From: AC-32 sp963754265
GTDB taxonomy: Bacteria > Actinomycetota > Thermoleophilia > Gaiellales > Gaiellaceae
Direction of reading: 5' to 3'
Assembly: GCA_963754265.1 (NCBI GenBank)
Contig: CAVWFB010000006.1
Location: 1-64,000, forward strand
DNA: 64,000 nucleotides
The position numbers and the translations under genes are program-made. Positions 51,963-60,420 of this stretch are shown here, one piece after another. Position 1 is the first letter of the stretch, and every line of letters starts with the position of its first letter. The notes under the pieces are model-generated. The model saw only the letters and a list, made by a program, of their open reading frames with translations, did no database searches and was not told where the DNA came from.

Positions 51963-53105
51963 GTGGCAGAGCTCTCCGACTACCGCGGGCGCTTCCCGAT
52001 CCTCGCGGAGACGACGTACCTGATCAACCACTCGCTGGGCGCGATGCCCGCGGCCGCCGAGGAGCGCGTCCTCGAGTACGCGCACGTGTGGAAGACACGG
52101 GGCATCCGGGCCTGGGGCGAAGGCTGGTGGGAGATGGCGCTGACCGTCGGCGACCAGATCGGCCGCCTGATCGGGGCGCCGCCCGGGACCGTCTCGATGC
52201 ACCAGAACGTGACGATCGCCGAGGCGGTCGTGCTCTCGTGCTTCCGCTTCGACCGCCCGCGCCGCCGGATCGTCTACGAGGAGGGCAACTTCCCCTCTGT
52301 TCGCTACCTCTACCAGGCGCAAGCCGAGCGGGGCGGCGCGGACATCGTCGTGGCGGCCGACGACGAGGGTGTGGTGGAGGCGATCGACGACCGGACGCTC
52401 CTCGTGCCGGTCACGCACGTCCTGTACAAGACGGGCGAGATCCAGGACGTCGAGGCGATCGTCGAGCGAGCGCACGATCACGGCGCACTCGTCGTGCTCG
52501 ACGCGTACCAGTCCGTCGGGACGGTGCCTCTCGACGTGACCGCGCTCGGGGTGGACTTCGCGGTCGGCGGCTCGGTCAAGTGGCTCTGCGGCGGCCCCGG
52601 CGCCGGGTGGCTGTACGTCCGGCCCGACCTCGCCTCCGTCCTCGAGCCCGGCCTCACGGGCTGGCAGGCGCATGCACGGCCGTTCGACTTCGAGCCGGAG
52701 CAGGACTACGCGGAGGGCGCGGCGCGGTTCCTCACGGGCACGCCGAACGTGCCCGCGCTCTACGCCGCGACCGCCGGCTACGACGTGATCGAAGAGGTCG
52801 GGATCGACCGGATCCGCGAGCGCTCCGTCGACCAGACGACGCTGCTGATCGAGCTACTCGAGGAGGCGGGCTTTCCCGTCGGGAGCCCGAGCGACCCGGC
52901 CCGGCGAGGCGGGACGGTTGTGGTGCGACCGCCCGACTTCGAGCGGGTCGACGCGGAGCTGGCGGCGCGCGGGATCCTCTGCGACCACCGGCCGGACGTC
53001 GGCCTGCGGCTCGGGCCGCACTTCTTCAACACCGACGACGAGCTTCGCCACACCGTCGAGCAGATCGCGGAGCTCGCGGGTCAGAGAACGAGCTTGCGCC
53101 CGTAG
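51963..53105 (+). CDS. Kynureninase-like PLP-dependent aminotransferase class V
   Basis: A 380-residue PLP enzyme. Features are YLINHSLGAMPAAAEER at the N-terminus, VVLDAYQSVGTVPLDVTALG with the PLP-pyridine aspartate, and VGGSVKWLCGGPGAGWLYV with the Schiff-base lysine. HARPFDFEPEQDYAEGAARF follows. The fold and motif order match kynureninase and related class V enzymes. Tryptophan catabolism is possible, but no other kyn gene is adjacent; the cyclase-family protein at 10.6 kb is secreted. GTG start. The end overlaps the PIG-L gene by 25 bases in the opposite direction. Confidence 0.8.
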   Translation: MAELSDYRGRFPILAETTYLINHSLGAMPAAAEERVLEYAHVWKTRGIRAWGEGWWEMALTVGDQIGRLIGAPPGTVSMHQNVTIAEAVVLSCFRFDRPRRRIVYEEGNFPSVRYLYQAQAERGGADIVVAADDEGVVEAIDDRTLLVPVTHVLYKTGEIQDVEAIVERAHDHGALVVLDAYQSVGTVPLDVTALGVDFAVGGSVKWLCGGPGAGWLYVRPDLASVLEPGLTGWQAHARPFDFEPEQDYAEGAARFLTGTPNVPALYAATAGYDVIEEVGIDRIRERSVDQTTLLIELLEEAGFPVGSPSDPARRGGTVVVRPPDFERVDAELAARGILCDHRPDVGLRLGPHFFNTDDELRHTVEQIAELAGQRTSLRP

Positions 53106-53731
53106 AAGGCTTCGGCGAGCCCGCTCGGCGAGCGCGACTCCATCCCCCGGAGCCGGAGGAGCGCTTTGAAGACGTCGTCGTCGAACCACGGCTTGCCCGC
53201 CTGCGACGGAAAGCAGGTCCGGAGCGCCTCGACCTTCCGGCGGCAGACCTCGTCGTCCAGGTGGACGAACACGTTCGGGGCGCCGAGGTCGCCGTCGTAC
53301 TTCGGGATCTCGTACTCGAGGATCAGGTGATCGCGGAAGGTGTTCCAGGTCAGCTCCGCGACGAGCCGGTGGTCCTGGTGCAGGTCCGATCCGTGGTGGG
53401 TCAGGATCAGGTCGGGCGAGACCTTCGCCTTCAGCCCTTCGAAGTACTCCTTCACCTCGGGCCCGTAGCGGAAGAACGCGTCCTGGAAGCGCTCCACCTC
53501 GATCTCCGCCTGGGCCACTCCTTCGAGGAAGGCCTCCGCGCCGGCGCGCGCCTCGTTGCCGCGGTCGCCCGCTGCGCTGAGCACCACCCAGGTCACCTTC
53601 AGCTCGGGGACCGCCTGGGCGAGCCGGAGGAGCGTGCCGCCGCAGCCGATCTCGATGTCGTCCGAGTGCGCCCCGAGCGCGAGCACCTCGAGAGCGGTCG
53701 CGCCGTCGGTTCCGAGCCCGAGTCTCAGCAC
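53081..53731 (-). CDS. PIG-L/LmbE-family deacetylase
   Basis: A 216-residue zinc-dependent deacetylase. It has VLALGAHSDDIEIGCGGTLLRL (the AHxDD zinc motif with Asp base) near the N-terminus, ILTHHGSDLHQDHRLV in the middle and EVCRRKVEALRTCFPSQ later. Members act on N-acetylglucosamine-type substrates, including sugar nucleotides and mycothiol precursors. The GTG at 53731 shares one base with the stop of the upstream nucleotidyltransferase (TAGTG), so the two probably work on the same sugar. An ATG at 53758 is the alternative. Confidence 0.85.
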   Translation of the reverse strand: MLRLGLGTDGATALEVLALGAHSDDIEIGCGGTLLRLAQAVPELKVTWVVLSAAGDRGNEARAGAEAFLEGVAQAEIEVERFQDAFFRYGPEVKEYFEGLKAKVSPDLILTHHGSDLHQDHRLVAELTWNTFRDHLILEYEIPKYDGDLGAPNVFVHLDDEVCRRKVEALRTCFPSQAGKPWFDDDVFKALLRLRGMESRSPSGLAEAFYGRKLVL

Positions 53732-54465
53732 TAGCCGGCCGCCTCGGGTGCGTTCCATACCTGCCAGACGCTGCCGCCGCCGCGAACCAGGCCCTCGAGC
53801 CGCTCGCGGTCCTTGATCGTGTCCAGCGGCGCCCAGAAGCCGCCGTACTTGTACGCGTAGAGCTCGCGGTCGGCGATCAGGCGGTTGAGCGTCTCGGGGA
53901 GGTCCTCGCCCGCCCTGACGTAGTCGTAGACGGCGCGGCGGAAGACGAAGAACCCGCCGTTGATCCACATGCCGCTCTCGGTCACGTCGCCGAACCCGGT
54001 GACCACGTGGCTCTCGTCGGCGTCGATCACGTTGAACGTGTAGTTCGGCTTGCTCGCGAGCAGGCTCGCCACCTTGCCGCTGGCCGCATGCGTCTCGATC
54101 AGCTGTGGCAGCGGCGCGTCGGTCAGCGTGTCGCCGTAGGAGGCGAGGAATACCTCGTCGTCGCCGACGTACGCCTGCGTCTGGGCGAAGCGCTCGCCGA
54201 TGCTCGAGTCCAGACCGGTGTCCAGGAACTCGATCTCCCAGCCGTCGTCGGCGAACTCTCGGCCGTTGAAGTAGTCCTGGATCGTGGCGCCATGGTGGCC
54301 GAGGCAGAGCCCGAACTGCCGGTGCCCGAAGTACGAGTAGTACTTCATGATGTGCCACAGGAGCGGTCGTCCGTCCAGAGAGGCCATCGGCTTCGGAAGC
54401 CGCTCGGCCGGGTTCTCGGTCTGGAACCGCATCCCTTGGCCCCCACAGAAGATCACGACCTTCAC
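53731..54465 (-). CDS. Sugar-1-phosphate nucleotidyltransferase (glucose-1-phosphate cytidylyltransferase-like)
   Basis: A 244-residue enzyme. The N-terminal nucleotide-binding signature is VVIFCGGQGMRFQTE...RLPKPM, with the metal-site pattern LASYGDTLTD and GMWINGGFFVFRRAVYDYV. The FCLGHHG- and GRPLLWHIMKYYSYFGH-like segments are typical of RfbF (CDP-glucose forming). It makes an activated sugar for surface glycans. It is coupled to the PIG-L deacetylase downstream. No other dideoxysugar genes are seen, so the product sugar is uncertain. Confidence 0.85.
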   Translation of the reverse strand: MKVVIFCGGQGMRFQTENPAERLPKPMASLDGRPLLWHIMKYYSYFGHRQFGLCLGHHGATIQDYFNGREFADDGWEIEFLDTGLDSSIGERFAQTQAYVGDDEVFLASYGDTLTDAPLPQLIETHAASGKVASLLASKPNYTFNVIDADESHVVTGFGDVTESGMWINGGFFVFRRAVYDYVRAGEDLPETLNRLIADRELYAYKYGGFWAPLDTIKDRERLEGLVRGGGSVWQVWNAPEAAG

Positions 54466-54501
54466 GGCGTCCGTGAGTATGGACGAGCCCGTGGCTCCCG
54501 G

Positions 54502-55164
54502 CTATGGCGCGAGCAGTTCCAGGAGCCGCTCCGCGTACAGGGCGCCTCTGGGGTCGTCCTCGTGCTTGAAGTAGCAGTAGATGCGCACGCCCTCGTCCAG
54601 CAGCGGGCCTAGGCGTGCGGCCCAGCCGGCGAGCGCGGCCTCGTCGTAGGGCGGCTTGCGCAGCCGCAGGTAGCGGAAGGGCGCGTCGGCCTCGAGCGAG
54701 TTCACCCGCACCGGCACCTGGGCCCCGGCCCAGGACTCGTGGCGAAAGTCGAACGCGACCTCGAGGTCGGGGTCGAGCGAGTCCCGCAGCAGCATGAGGA
54801 AGCCGTCGTCTCGCTTGCGGTCGAGCACGACGAGCACCGGGCCGAGCTTGTCGCCCAGCAGCCGGGCCCGCTCGCAGAAGGTGCCCACGAGCCCGAGTCT
54901 CGAGGCGTGGGTGATCAGGCGAGGCATTCGGACCGCGAAGCGGAAGCCGGCTGATACCTGCTCTGCCCAGCCGGTGAAGTGCTCCTCGGAGGGAAGCTGG
55001 TACGCGCTGGTGTTCAGCTCGACCGACGTGAGCCGCTCGGCGTAGTGGCGGAGGAAGTCCTTCGGGCGCGCATCGGAGGGGTAGAAATCTCCGCGCCAGG
55101 TCGGGTAGGACCAGCCGGAGGTTCCGACATATGCCCCCGCTACACTCGCCCGCGTGGCCGTCAC
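54502..55164 (-). CDS. DUF72 (YecE-like) family protein
   Basis: A ~220-residue TIM-barrel-like protein of the DUF72 family: YVGTSGWSYPTWRGDFYP, VELNTSAYQLPSEEHFTGW, FRFAVRMPRLITHASRL and FDFRHESWAG. The function is unknown, though these proteins often sit near DNA repair or envelope genes. The best start is GTG 55164, inside the first codons of divergent thyX. The longer frame to 55443 would run through thyX. The end carries an acidic tail and FKHEDDPRGALYAERLLELL. Confidence 0.82.
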   Translation of the reverse strand: MTATRASVAGAYVGTSGWSYPTWRGDFYPSDARPKDFLRHYAERLTSVELNTSAYQLPSEEHFTGWAEQVSAGFRFAVRMPRLITHASRLGLVGTFCERARLLGDKLGPVLVVLDRKRDDGFLMLLRDSLDPDLEVAFDFRHESWAGAQVPVRVNSLEADAPFRYLRLRKPPYDEAALAGWAARLGPLLDEGVRIYCYFKHEDDPRGALYAERLLELLAP

Positions 55165-55864
55165 GACGCCTGAAGTGATACCCGACGACACCGTCCACGT
55201 CCTCGACCACGGCTTCGTCCGGCTCGACGGCGCGATGGCCGACGACCTCTCGGTCGTGAACGGTGCGCGGGTCAGCTTCGCGCGGCGCCACGAGGAGATG
55301 GACGAGTCCGACGAGGGCCTGATCCGTTTCCTGATGCGCGAGCGGCACGGGACGCCGTTCGAGCACAACTCCTTCCGCTTCCACGTGCGCACGCCGATCT
55401 TCGTGGCACGCGAGTGGTTCCGGCATCGAATCGGCTCGTTCAACGAGTTCTCGATGCGCTACGCGCGCGCGACAGACGAGTTCTACGTTCCGGACGCCGC
55501 CGACGTCCGCACCCAGGTGGGCAAGCCCGGCTCCTACTCCTTCGAGCCCGTCGGCGACGAGATCGCCGAGGCGACCCGCCAGAAGATGCAGGCGGTCTAC
55601 GAGACGGCCTACCTGGCTTATGAGCAGCTCGTCGAGCTCGGCGTCGCGCGGGAGATCGCCCGCGCGGTGCTGCCGGTCGGGGCCTACACCGAGTTCTACT
55701 GGACCGTCAACGCGCGCTCGCTGATGAACTTCGTCTCTTTGCGCAACTCGGAGACGGCGCAGCGCGAGATCCGGCGGTATGCGGAGGCGTGCGAAGGGTT
55801 CCTCGAGAAGCTGATGCCGGTCACGTACGCCGCGTTCGTCGCGAACGACCGCACCGCGCCCTAG
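55154..55864 (+). CDS. thyX: Flavin-dependent thymidylate synthase ThyX
   Basis: A 236-residue enzyme making dTMP from dUMP with FAD and methylene-tetrahydrofolate. The ThyX signature RHRIGSFNEFSMRYA (RHRxxSxxxxSxR) is present at residues ~93-107, with ARAVLPVGAYTEFYWTVNARSL later. ThyX organisms usually lack ThyA; no thyA is in the window. The GTG start overlaps the divergent DUF72 start by 11 bases, so the two share a promoter region. Confidence 0.97.
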   Translation: MAVTTPEVIPDDTVHVLDHGFVRLDGAMADDLSVVNGARVSFARRHEEMDESDEGLIRFLMRERHGTPFEHNSFRFHVRTPIFVAREWFRHRIGSFNEFSMRYARATDEFYVPDAADVRTQVGKPGSYSFEPVGDEIAEATRQKMQAVYETAYLAYEQLVELGVAREIARAVLPVGAYTEFYWTVNARSLMNFVSLRNSETAQREIRRYAEACEGFLEKLMPVTYAAFVANDRTAP

Positions 55865-55877
55865 GAGGCCTCGCGCT

Positions 55878-56477
55878 CTAGGTCGTGAGCACGACCGGGT
55901 GCGTTGTGTTCCCCGGACGCTCGCGGGTCACGACCCAGCCGTCGAAGCGGCGCAGGTTGTAGGGGGCGTTCAGCCGTACCGTGTCGCCGGTGCTCGTCAC
56001 GCGGAAGGTGCCGCACGAGGCGCTCGGCTTGTGTCCGTTCGTGAGGAACATCTCGTAGTACTGGCCCTTCGGGAGCGGCTTCAACCCGTGGACGACGAGC
56101 TTCAGCGGCCAGTTGCCCGCCTCGTCCGCCTTGCCGATGTCGATCGTCGCCGACGAGCTTCTCGCGGCGGCGGTCCCGTGCATCGGGACCGTGAAGACGG
56201 TCGAGAACGGCTCCTTGGCGCGCCCGGCGAGGAAGCCGCCGAGGAACGCTGCGACGCCGATCGCGGCCGCGATTCCCAGCATGAAGCCGGCGCGCCTGCG
56301 CGGGAGAAACTGGACGTTCGACTCGCGGGGATCGAGGTCGGGATCGACGAGAGCGGGCGTGAGCTCGGGCGGCGGGCCGGCCGCGACCAGGAGCTCGTGG
56401 ACGCGCTCGAGCCGTGCGCGCTCCTCCTCCGGAAGGTCTTCGCCCACGAGGTCGCGAAAATCGGGCTTGTCGGTCAT
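55878..56477 (-). CDS. Anti-sigma factor, RskA-like
   Basis: A 199-residue membrane protein. A short cytoplasmic N-terminal region with acidic helices (PEEERARLERVHELLVAA) is followed by one transmembrane helix at ~63-85 (FMLGIAAAIGVAAFLGGFLAG) and an extracytoplasmic RskA-type beta domain (GQYYEMFLTNGHKPSASCGTF). It should hold the ECF sigma factor encoded just upstream until an envelope signal arrives. There is no clear HxxxCxxC zinc motif. ATG overlaps the sigma stop (ATGA). Confidence 0.85.
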   Translation of the reverse strand: MTDKPDFRDLVGEDLPEEERARLERVHELLVAAGPPPELTPALVDPDLDPRESNVQFLPRRRAGFMLGIAAAIGVAAFLGGFLAGRAKEPFSTVFTVPMHGTAAARSSSATIDIGKADEAGNWPLKLVVHGLKPLPKGQYYEMFLTNGHKPSASCGTFRVTSTGDTVRLNAPYNLRRFDGWVVTRERPGNTTHPVVLTT

Positions 56478-57028
56478 TCGAGCTCTCCCTCGAGCTCGTC
56501 GGCCAGGTGGGCGAGCGCGGCGCGCGTGCGTGTCTTGACGGTTCCGAGCGGGATCCCCAGGTAGTCCGCGATCTCGGACTGTGAGAGCCCGCTCCAGTAC
56601 GCGAGCTCGATCACCGAACGTTCGTTCTCCGAGAGCTCCTCGAGAGCCCGGTGGATTCGCCAGGCGGTCCAGCCGGCTTCTGCGAGCTCCGCCGGGCCGG
56701 AATCAGGCGAGGCCTCGTCGGGCGCGTCCGCCGGCGGCTCGGTGCGGGCTCGGCTGCGGTCGATGATCGCGTTGCGCGCGACCGCGTAGAGCCAGGGGGC
56801 GCCGGGACCGCGCTCGGGCCGGTAGCTCCGGGCCGCCCGCCAGATCGAGGCGAACGTCTCCTGAACCGCGTCCTCGGCGCGACCGCGGTCGCCGAGTCTC
56901 CGGAGCGCCAGGCCAAACACAGGTCGAGCGTAGCGACGGTAGAGGACTTCGAACGCACTGCGGTCGCCGTCGCCGGTGCGGCGGATCAGCTCCCCGTCGG
57001 TGCAGTCGTTGACCGCCACCGCGGGCAT
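56474..57028 (-). CDS. ECF sigma factor (sigma-K/SigK-like)
   Basis: A 184-residue sigma-70 family protein. Region 2 contains AFEVLYRRYARPVFGLALRRLGD and EDAVQETFASIWRAARSY; a linker follows; region 4 is ERSVIELAYWSGLSQSEIADYLGIPLGTVKTRT. It is the partner of the RskA-like anti-sigma factor with which it overlaps. The ATG at 57028 has GGGAG about eight bases upstream; the frame is open to an ATG at 57082 without such a site. Autoregulation is likely for this class. Confidence 0.93.
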   Translation of the reverse strand: MPAVAVNDCTDGELIRRTGDGDRSAFEVLYRRYARPVFGLALRRLGDRGRAEDAVQETFASIWRAARSYRPERGPGAPWLYAVARNAIIDRSRARTEPPADAPDEASPDSGPAELAEAGWTAWRIHRALEELSENERSVIELAYWSGLSQSEIADYLGIPLGTVKTRTRAALAHLADELEGELE

Positions 57029-57090
57029 CGTGGCTGCTCCCGCCGCGCGCGGCAAGCGCAGGGTGTCGAGCGCGAGGTCCATCGGAACTT

Positions 57091-57750
57091 CTACGTCCCT
57101 GGAGCCCGGCTGGTTTGGAGCATCCGCCCGCCGTCGACGAACAGCGTCGAGCCGGTGACGAACCCGGCCCCCGCGAGGTAGAAGACTGCGCTCGCGACAT
57201 CGTCCGGAGAGCCGATGCGGCCGAGCAGCGTCTCGGTGGCACGGCGCTCCTCCTGCCCCGGCTCGACCGCGACCGGGCCCGGAGCGACGCCGCAGACCCG
57301 TACCTCGGGCGCGAGCGCGCGCGCGAGCGCGCGCGTGAGCATGGCTTGCGCTGCCTTCGCGGCGGAGTGCGCCGCGAACGAGGGCCAGGGCTGGTAGCCG
57401 GCGACGTCCTCGAGCATGACGATGCAGCCGCGCGAAGCCCGCAGGTGCGGTGCCGCGGCCTGCGAGACGAAGAAGCTGCCTTTCGCGGTCGCTCCGAAAG
57501 CTGCGTCCCAGTCGGCCTCGTCGAGCTCGTCGAGAGGCTTCGGGGCGAAGCCCTCGCCCGCCGCGTTCACGAGCAGGTCGAGCCCGCCCAGCCGCTCGAC
57601 CGCTCTAGCCACGAGGGCACGGGCCTGCTCGACCTCAGCCACGTCGCCGTCCGCCCGGCCGGCTGCGAAGACCGACCAGCCCTCACGATCCAGGCGCTCG
57701 GCGATCGCCGACCCGAGCCGTCCGGTGCCGCCGGTCACCAACGCGCGCAT
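57091..57750 (-). CDS. Short-chain dehydrogenase/reductase with His in place of the catalytic Tyr
   Basis: A 219-residue classical SDR, pteridine-reductase-like. TGGTGRLGSAIAERL is the NAD(P) motif, LVNAAGEGF the NAG motif and FVDGGRMLQ the C-terminal segment. The active site reads AAHSAAKAAQ: His replaces Tyr of YxxxK, and the Ser position is acidic (MLEDVAG). Similar His variants are known in FolM/PTR1-like members, so it may still reduce a substrate with another acid group. Substrate unknown. The gap upstream contains no second gene. Confidence 0.8.
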   Translation of the reverse strand: MRALVTGGTGRLGSAIAERLDREGWSVFAAGRADGDVAEVEQARALVARAVERLGGLDLLVNAAGEGFAPKPLDELDEADWDAAFGATAKGSFFVSQAAAPHLRASRGCIVMLEDVAGYQPWPSFAAHSAAKAAQAMLTRALARALAPEVRVCGVAPGPVAVEPGQEERRATETLLGRIGSPDDVASAVFYLAGAGFVTGSTLFVDGGRMLQTSRAPGT

Positions 57751-57805
57751 GAACGAGTCATAGCACGGCGCAATTTCCGTCCGTTTGCAGCGTCATCTTG
57801 AGACC

Positions 57806-58441
57806 ATGACCAAGATCCTCGTCCTGGTGACGATCGCGGGAGCCGCCCTTGCGGCGGCGGCTGCCGCAGCAGCACCGACCCTCACCCTCGCCGCAAGCGC
57901 CCGCAGCGTCGACTACGGGAAGCCCGTCGTGCTCAGCGGGGCCCTCTCCACCCAGAAGACGAACCAGTCGATCTCGCTGGAGTCGACCGAGTGCGGCAGC
58001 ACCAAGGCAGTCAAGACCGCCACCGTCAAGACGGCGGCCGCCGGCGCCTACACCACCGCGTCGACACCGATCGCAGGAACGAGCTACCAGGTCACGTACA
58101 AGAACGCCACGAGCCCGGTCGTGGCGGTGACCGTGCGGCCGCTGCTCCAGTTGATCCGGGTCGCGCGCGGCTCGTACACGGCGAAGGTGACCGCCGGGCG
58201 CTCCCTGAAGGGCAAGGCCGTGCTCTTCCAGCGCTACTCGAGGCTGCGGAAGCGCTGGATCCAGGTGAAGAGGTTGATCCTCGCGACCGAGACCGTCGGG
58301 CCGGCGACGAAGCCGGTCGTTGTCGACTCCGTCTCGTTCCGGGCCAAGGTTCCGGCCAAGACCCGCGTGCGCACGCTGATCACGGCCGCGCAGGCCGGTC
58401 CGTGCTACCTCAGCGCTTCCAGCACCGTGCTCCGCGCCTAG
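57806..58441 (+). CDS. Secreted beta-rich protein, unknown
   Basis: A 211-residue exported protein. The signal peptide is MTKILVLVTIAGAALAAAAA with Ala-rich cleavage region. A first Ig-like/bacterial beta module follows (LTLAASARSVDYGKPVVLSG ... VTVRPLL), then a second basic module (GSYTAKVTAGRSLKGKAVLF ... RKRWIQVKRL). Two cysteines (TECGS, GPCYL) may pair. The pattern resembles repeats in actinobacterial surface proteins; no function is known. The ATG at 57806 is preferred for its clean signal; the frame opens at 57785. The stop overlaps that of the sod gene (CTAG). Confidence 0.65.
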   Translation: MTKILVLVTIAGAALAAAAAAAAPTLTLAASARSVDYGKPVVLSGALSTQKTNQSISLESTECGSTKAVKTATVKTAAAGAYTTASTPIAGTSYQVTYKNATSPVVAVTVRPLLQLIRVARGSYTAKVTAGRSLKGKAVLFQRYSRLRKRWIQVKRLILATETVGPATKPVVVDSVSFRAKVPAKTRVRTLITAAQAGPCYLSASSTVLRA

Positions 58442-59064
58442 TCCTTGCCCTCCTGCAGGGCGAGCGCCTGCTCGTAGCGGGCGGAGACCGCGTCCCAGTT
58501 GAGGACGTTCCACCACGCCTCGAGGTAGTCCGGTCGCCGGTTCTGGTACTTGAGGTAGTAGGCGTGCTCCCAGACGTCGTTGCCGAGCAACGGGAAATCG
58601 TCACTGAGGATCGGCGAATCCTGGTTTGCGGTCGAGTAGACAGCGAGGCCGGTGCCGTCGTGGACGAGCCAGGTCCAGCCGGAGCCGAAGCGCTTCACAC
58701 CGGTCTCGTTGACGAGCTGCTTCAGGTCGGCGACGCTGCCCCAGAGGTCGTTGATCGCGTCCGCGAGCGGGCCGCTCGGCTCCCCGCCGCCGTCGGGGCT
58801 CATGATCTCCCAGAACATCGAGTGGTTGCTGTGCCCGCCGGCGTTGTTCTTGACCAGCGTCTGTTTGTCCTCCGGGAGGACCTCGAGGTTGGTGAGGACG
58901 TGCTCGACCGGCTTGTCGGCCAGCGCGGTTCCTTCCAGCGCCTTGTTTGCGTTGTCCACGTAGGCCTGGTGGTGCTTGTCGTGGTGCAGCCGCATCGTCT
59001 GCTCGTCGATGTGCGGCTCGAGCGCCCCGTAGTCGTAGGGGAGAGGGGGAACCTCGAAGGCCAT
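58438..59064 (-). CDS. sodA: Fe/Mn superoxide dismutase
   Basis: A 208-residue cytosolic superoxide dismutase. All four metal ligands are visible: His in LHHDKHHQAYV, His in NAGGHSNHSMFWE, and Asp and His in NDVWEHAYYLKYQNRRPDY. The GGHxNH and WEHAYY signatures are standard for Mn/Fe enzymes. It detoxifies superoxide. It is divergent from a second, more unusual superoxide dismutase gene 92 bases away. Confidence 0.95.
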   Translation of the reverse strand: MAFEVPPLPYDYGALEPHIDEQTMRLHHDKHHQAYVDNANKALEGTALADKPVEHVLTNLEVLPEDKQTLVKNNAGGHSNHSMFWEIMSPDGGGEPSGPLADAINDLWGSVADLKQLVNETGVKRFGSGWTWLVHDGTGLAVYSTANQDSPILSDDFPLLGNDVWEHAYYLKYQNRRPDYLEAWWNVLNWDAVSARYEQALALQEGKD

Positions 59065-59156
59065 GTCGCTCCTTTCCTCGCTTCGGCTGAGGCTAACGGG
59101 TTCGGTCCTCCGGCGGGTCGTTATGCTCCGGCGTTCGGCCCGTCCGAAAGGAGTCG

Positions 59157-59781
59157 ATGTTGTCGGAGCTCGCCTTCAACCGAGAGGAGATCACGCCGCG
59201 CCAGCTCAAGCCGGCCCTGCTGGAGCTCGACGGCATCTCGCGCGAGTCGGTGGAAGCGCATTTCAAGCTCTACGAGGGCTACGTCGCCAAGCGGAACGAG
59301 ATCCTCGTCAAGCTGGCCGAGGTCGACGCCTCCGCCGCCAACCAGGTCTACTCGGAGCTACGGGCGCTGAAGGTCGACCTGACCTTCGCGATCGGAGGGA
59401 TCAAGAACCACGAGATCTACTTCGAGCATCTCGGTGGGGGCGGCGGCAAGGCTCACGGGCCCGATCGCCGACCTGATCGCCCGCGACTTCGACTCGTTCG
59501 ACGACTGGCGGGCCGACCTGAAGGCGACGGGCATGGCCGGCCGCGGCTGGGCCTGGACGGCCTACGACTGGGACGAGGGGCGGCTCTTCAACTACGTCGG
59601 CGACGCGCAGAACACGTTTCCGATCTGGAACGCGACGCCGCTCGTCGCGTTGGATGTCTACGAGCACGCGTACTTCTTGGACTACCAGACCGACCGTGCG
59701 TCCTACATCGAGGCGTTCTTCAACAACCTCGACTGGGACGTGGTCAACGACTGGGTGCAGCAGTACCAGATCAGACCTTGA
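59157..59781 (+). CDS. Second Fe/Mn superoxide dismutase homologue, one apparent frameshift
   Basis: The first frame gives ESVEAHFKLYEGYVAKRNEI (first His ligand) and GGIKNHEIYFEHLGG (second). It goes out of frame at about 59450, where removing one G from GGCAAGGCTCAC restores GKLTGPIADLIARDF. The second frame supplies VYEHAYFLDYQTDRASYIEAF with Asp/His. The reconstruction is a complete ~207-residue superoxide dismutase of a branch clearly different from the divergent neighbour. One extra base in a well-conserved gene points to an assembly error or a very young pseudogene. Confidence 0.75.
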
Positions 59782-59793
59782 CGAGCTGACGAC

Positions 59794-60420
59794 CTGAACA
59801 CCGCGCTCTTCGCACTCGCCGGCTACCTCGCCGGGAGCATCCCGACCGGCTACTGGCTCGTGCGTGCGCTGCGGGGGGAGGACATCCGCAAGGTCGGCAG
59901 CGGCAACATCGGCGCGACCAACGTTTGGCGCACCTACGGCGCCCGGCTCGGGGTGCCGGTGATGGTGCTCGACACCGCCAAGGGGTTCGTTCCGGCCTTC
60001 CTCGCGACCGTCTACGTCGGCCACCTCGCCGGAGTGATCGCAGGCGGCGCCGCGATGCTCGGGCACTGGCGGCCGCTCTTCCTGCGCTTCGCGCGCGGGG
60101 GCAAGGTCGTAGCGACCTGCGGTGGCGCCTTCCTGGGCGTCGCCCCGCTCGTCGGCGGGATCGGCGCCGCGGTCTGGCTGATCGTCTTCGCGGTCTTCCG
60201 CTACGCCTCGGTGGCGTCGATCACGGCGGCGCTCTCGATGCCGTTGATCGCGCTCGGCCTCGGCGAGCCCTGGCCGGTGATCGCGTTCGCGGCGATTGCC
60301 GCGGTCGCCGTGCTCGTCCTCCACCGGCAGAACATCAGCCGCCTACGGGCCGGGACCGAGACGCGCTTCCGCTTCCGCCGCCCGGCGGCGCCACCCTCGC
60401 GACCAGTGCCTAGGAGCTAG
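59794..60420 (+). CDS. plsY: Glycerol-3-phosphate acyltransferase PlsY
   Basis: An inner-membrane acyltransferase that makes lysophosphatidic acid from acyl-phosphate and glycerol-3-phosphate. It has LAGYLAGSIPTGYWL as first helix, KVGSGNIGATNVWRTYG and GHWRPLFLRFARGGKVVATCGG, all PlsY signatures, and about five helices. There is no ATG, GTG or TTG before the conserved N-terminus: the frame opens after a TGA at 59779 and the first plausible start is CTG at 59794. A GTG at 59850 would delete the first helix. The real start is therefore unusual or hidden by an upstream indel. Confidence 0.85.
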   Translation: MNTALFALAGYLAGSIPTGYWLVRALRGEDIRKVGSGNIGATNVWRTYGARLGVPVMVLDTAKGFVPAFLATVYVGHLAGVIAGGAAMLGHWRPLFLRFARGGKVVATCGGAFLGVAPLVGGIGAAVWLIVFAVFRYASVASITAALSMPLIALGLGEPWPVIAFAAIAAVAVLVLHRQNISRLRAGTETRFRFRRPAAPPSRPVPRS

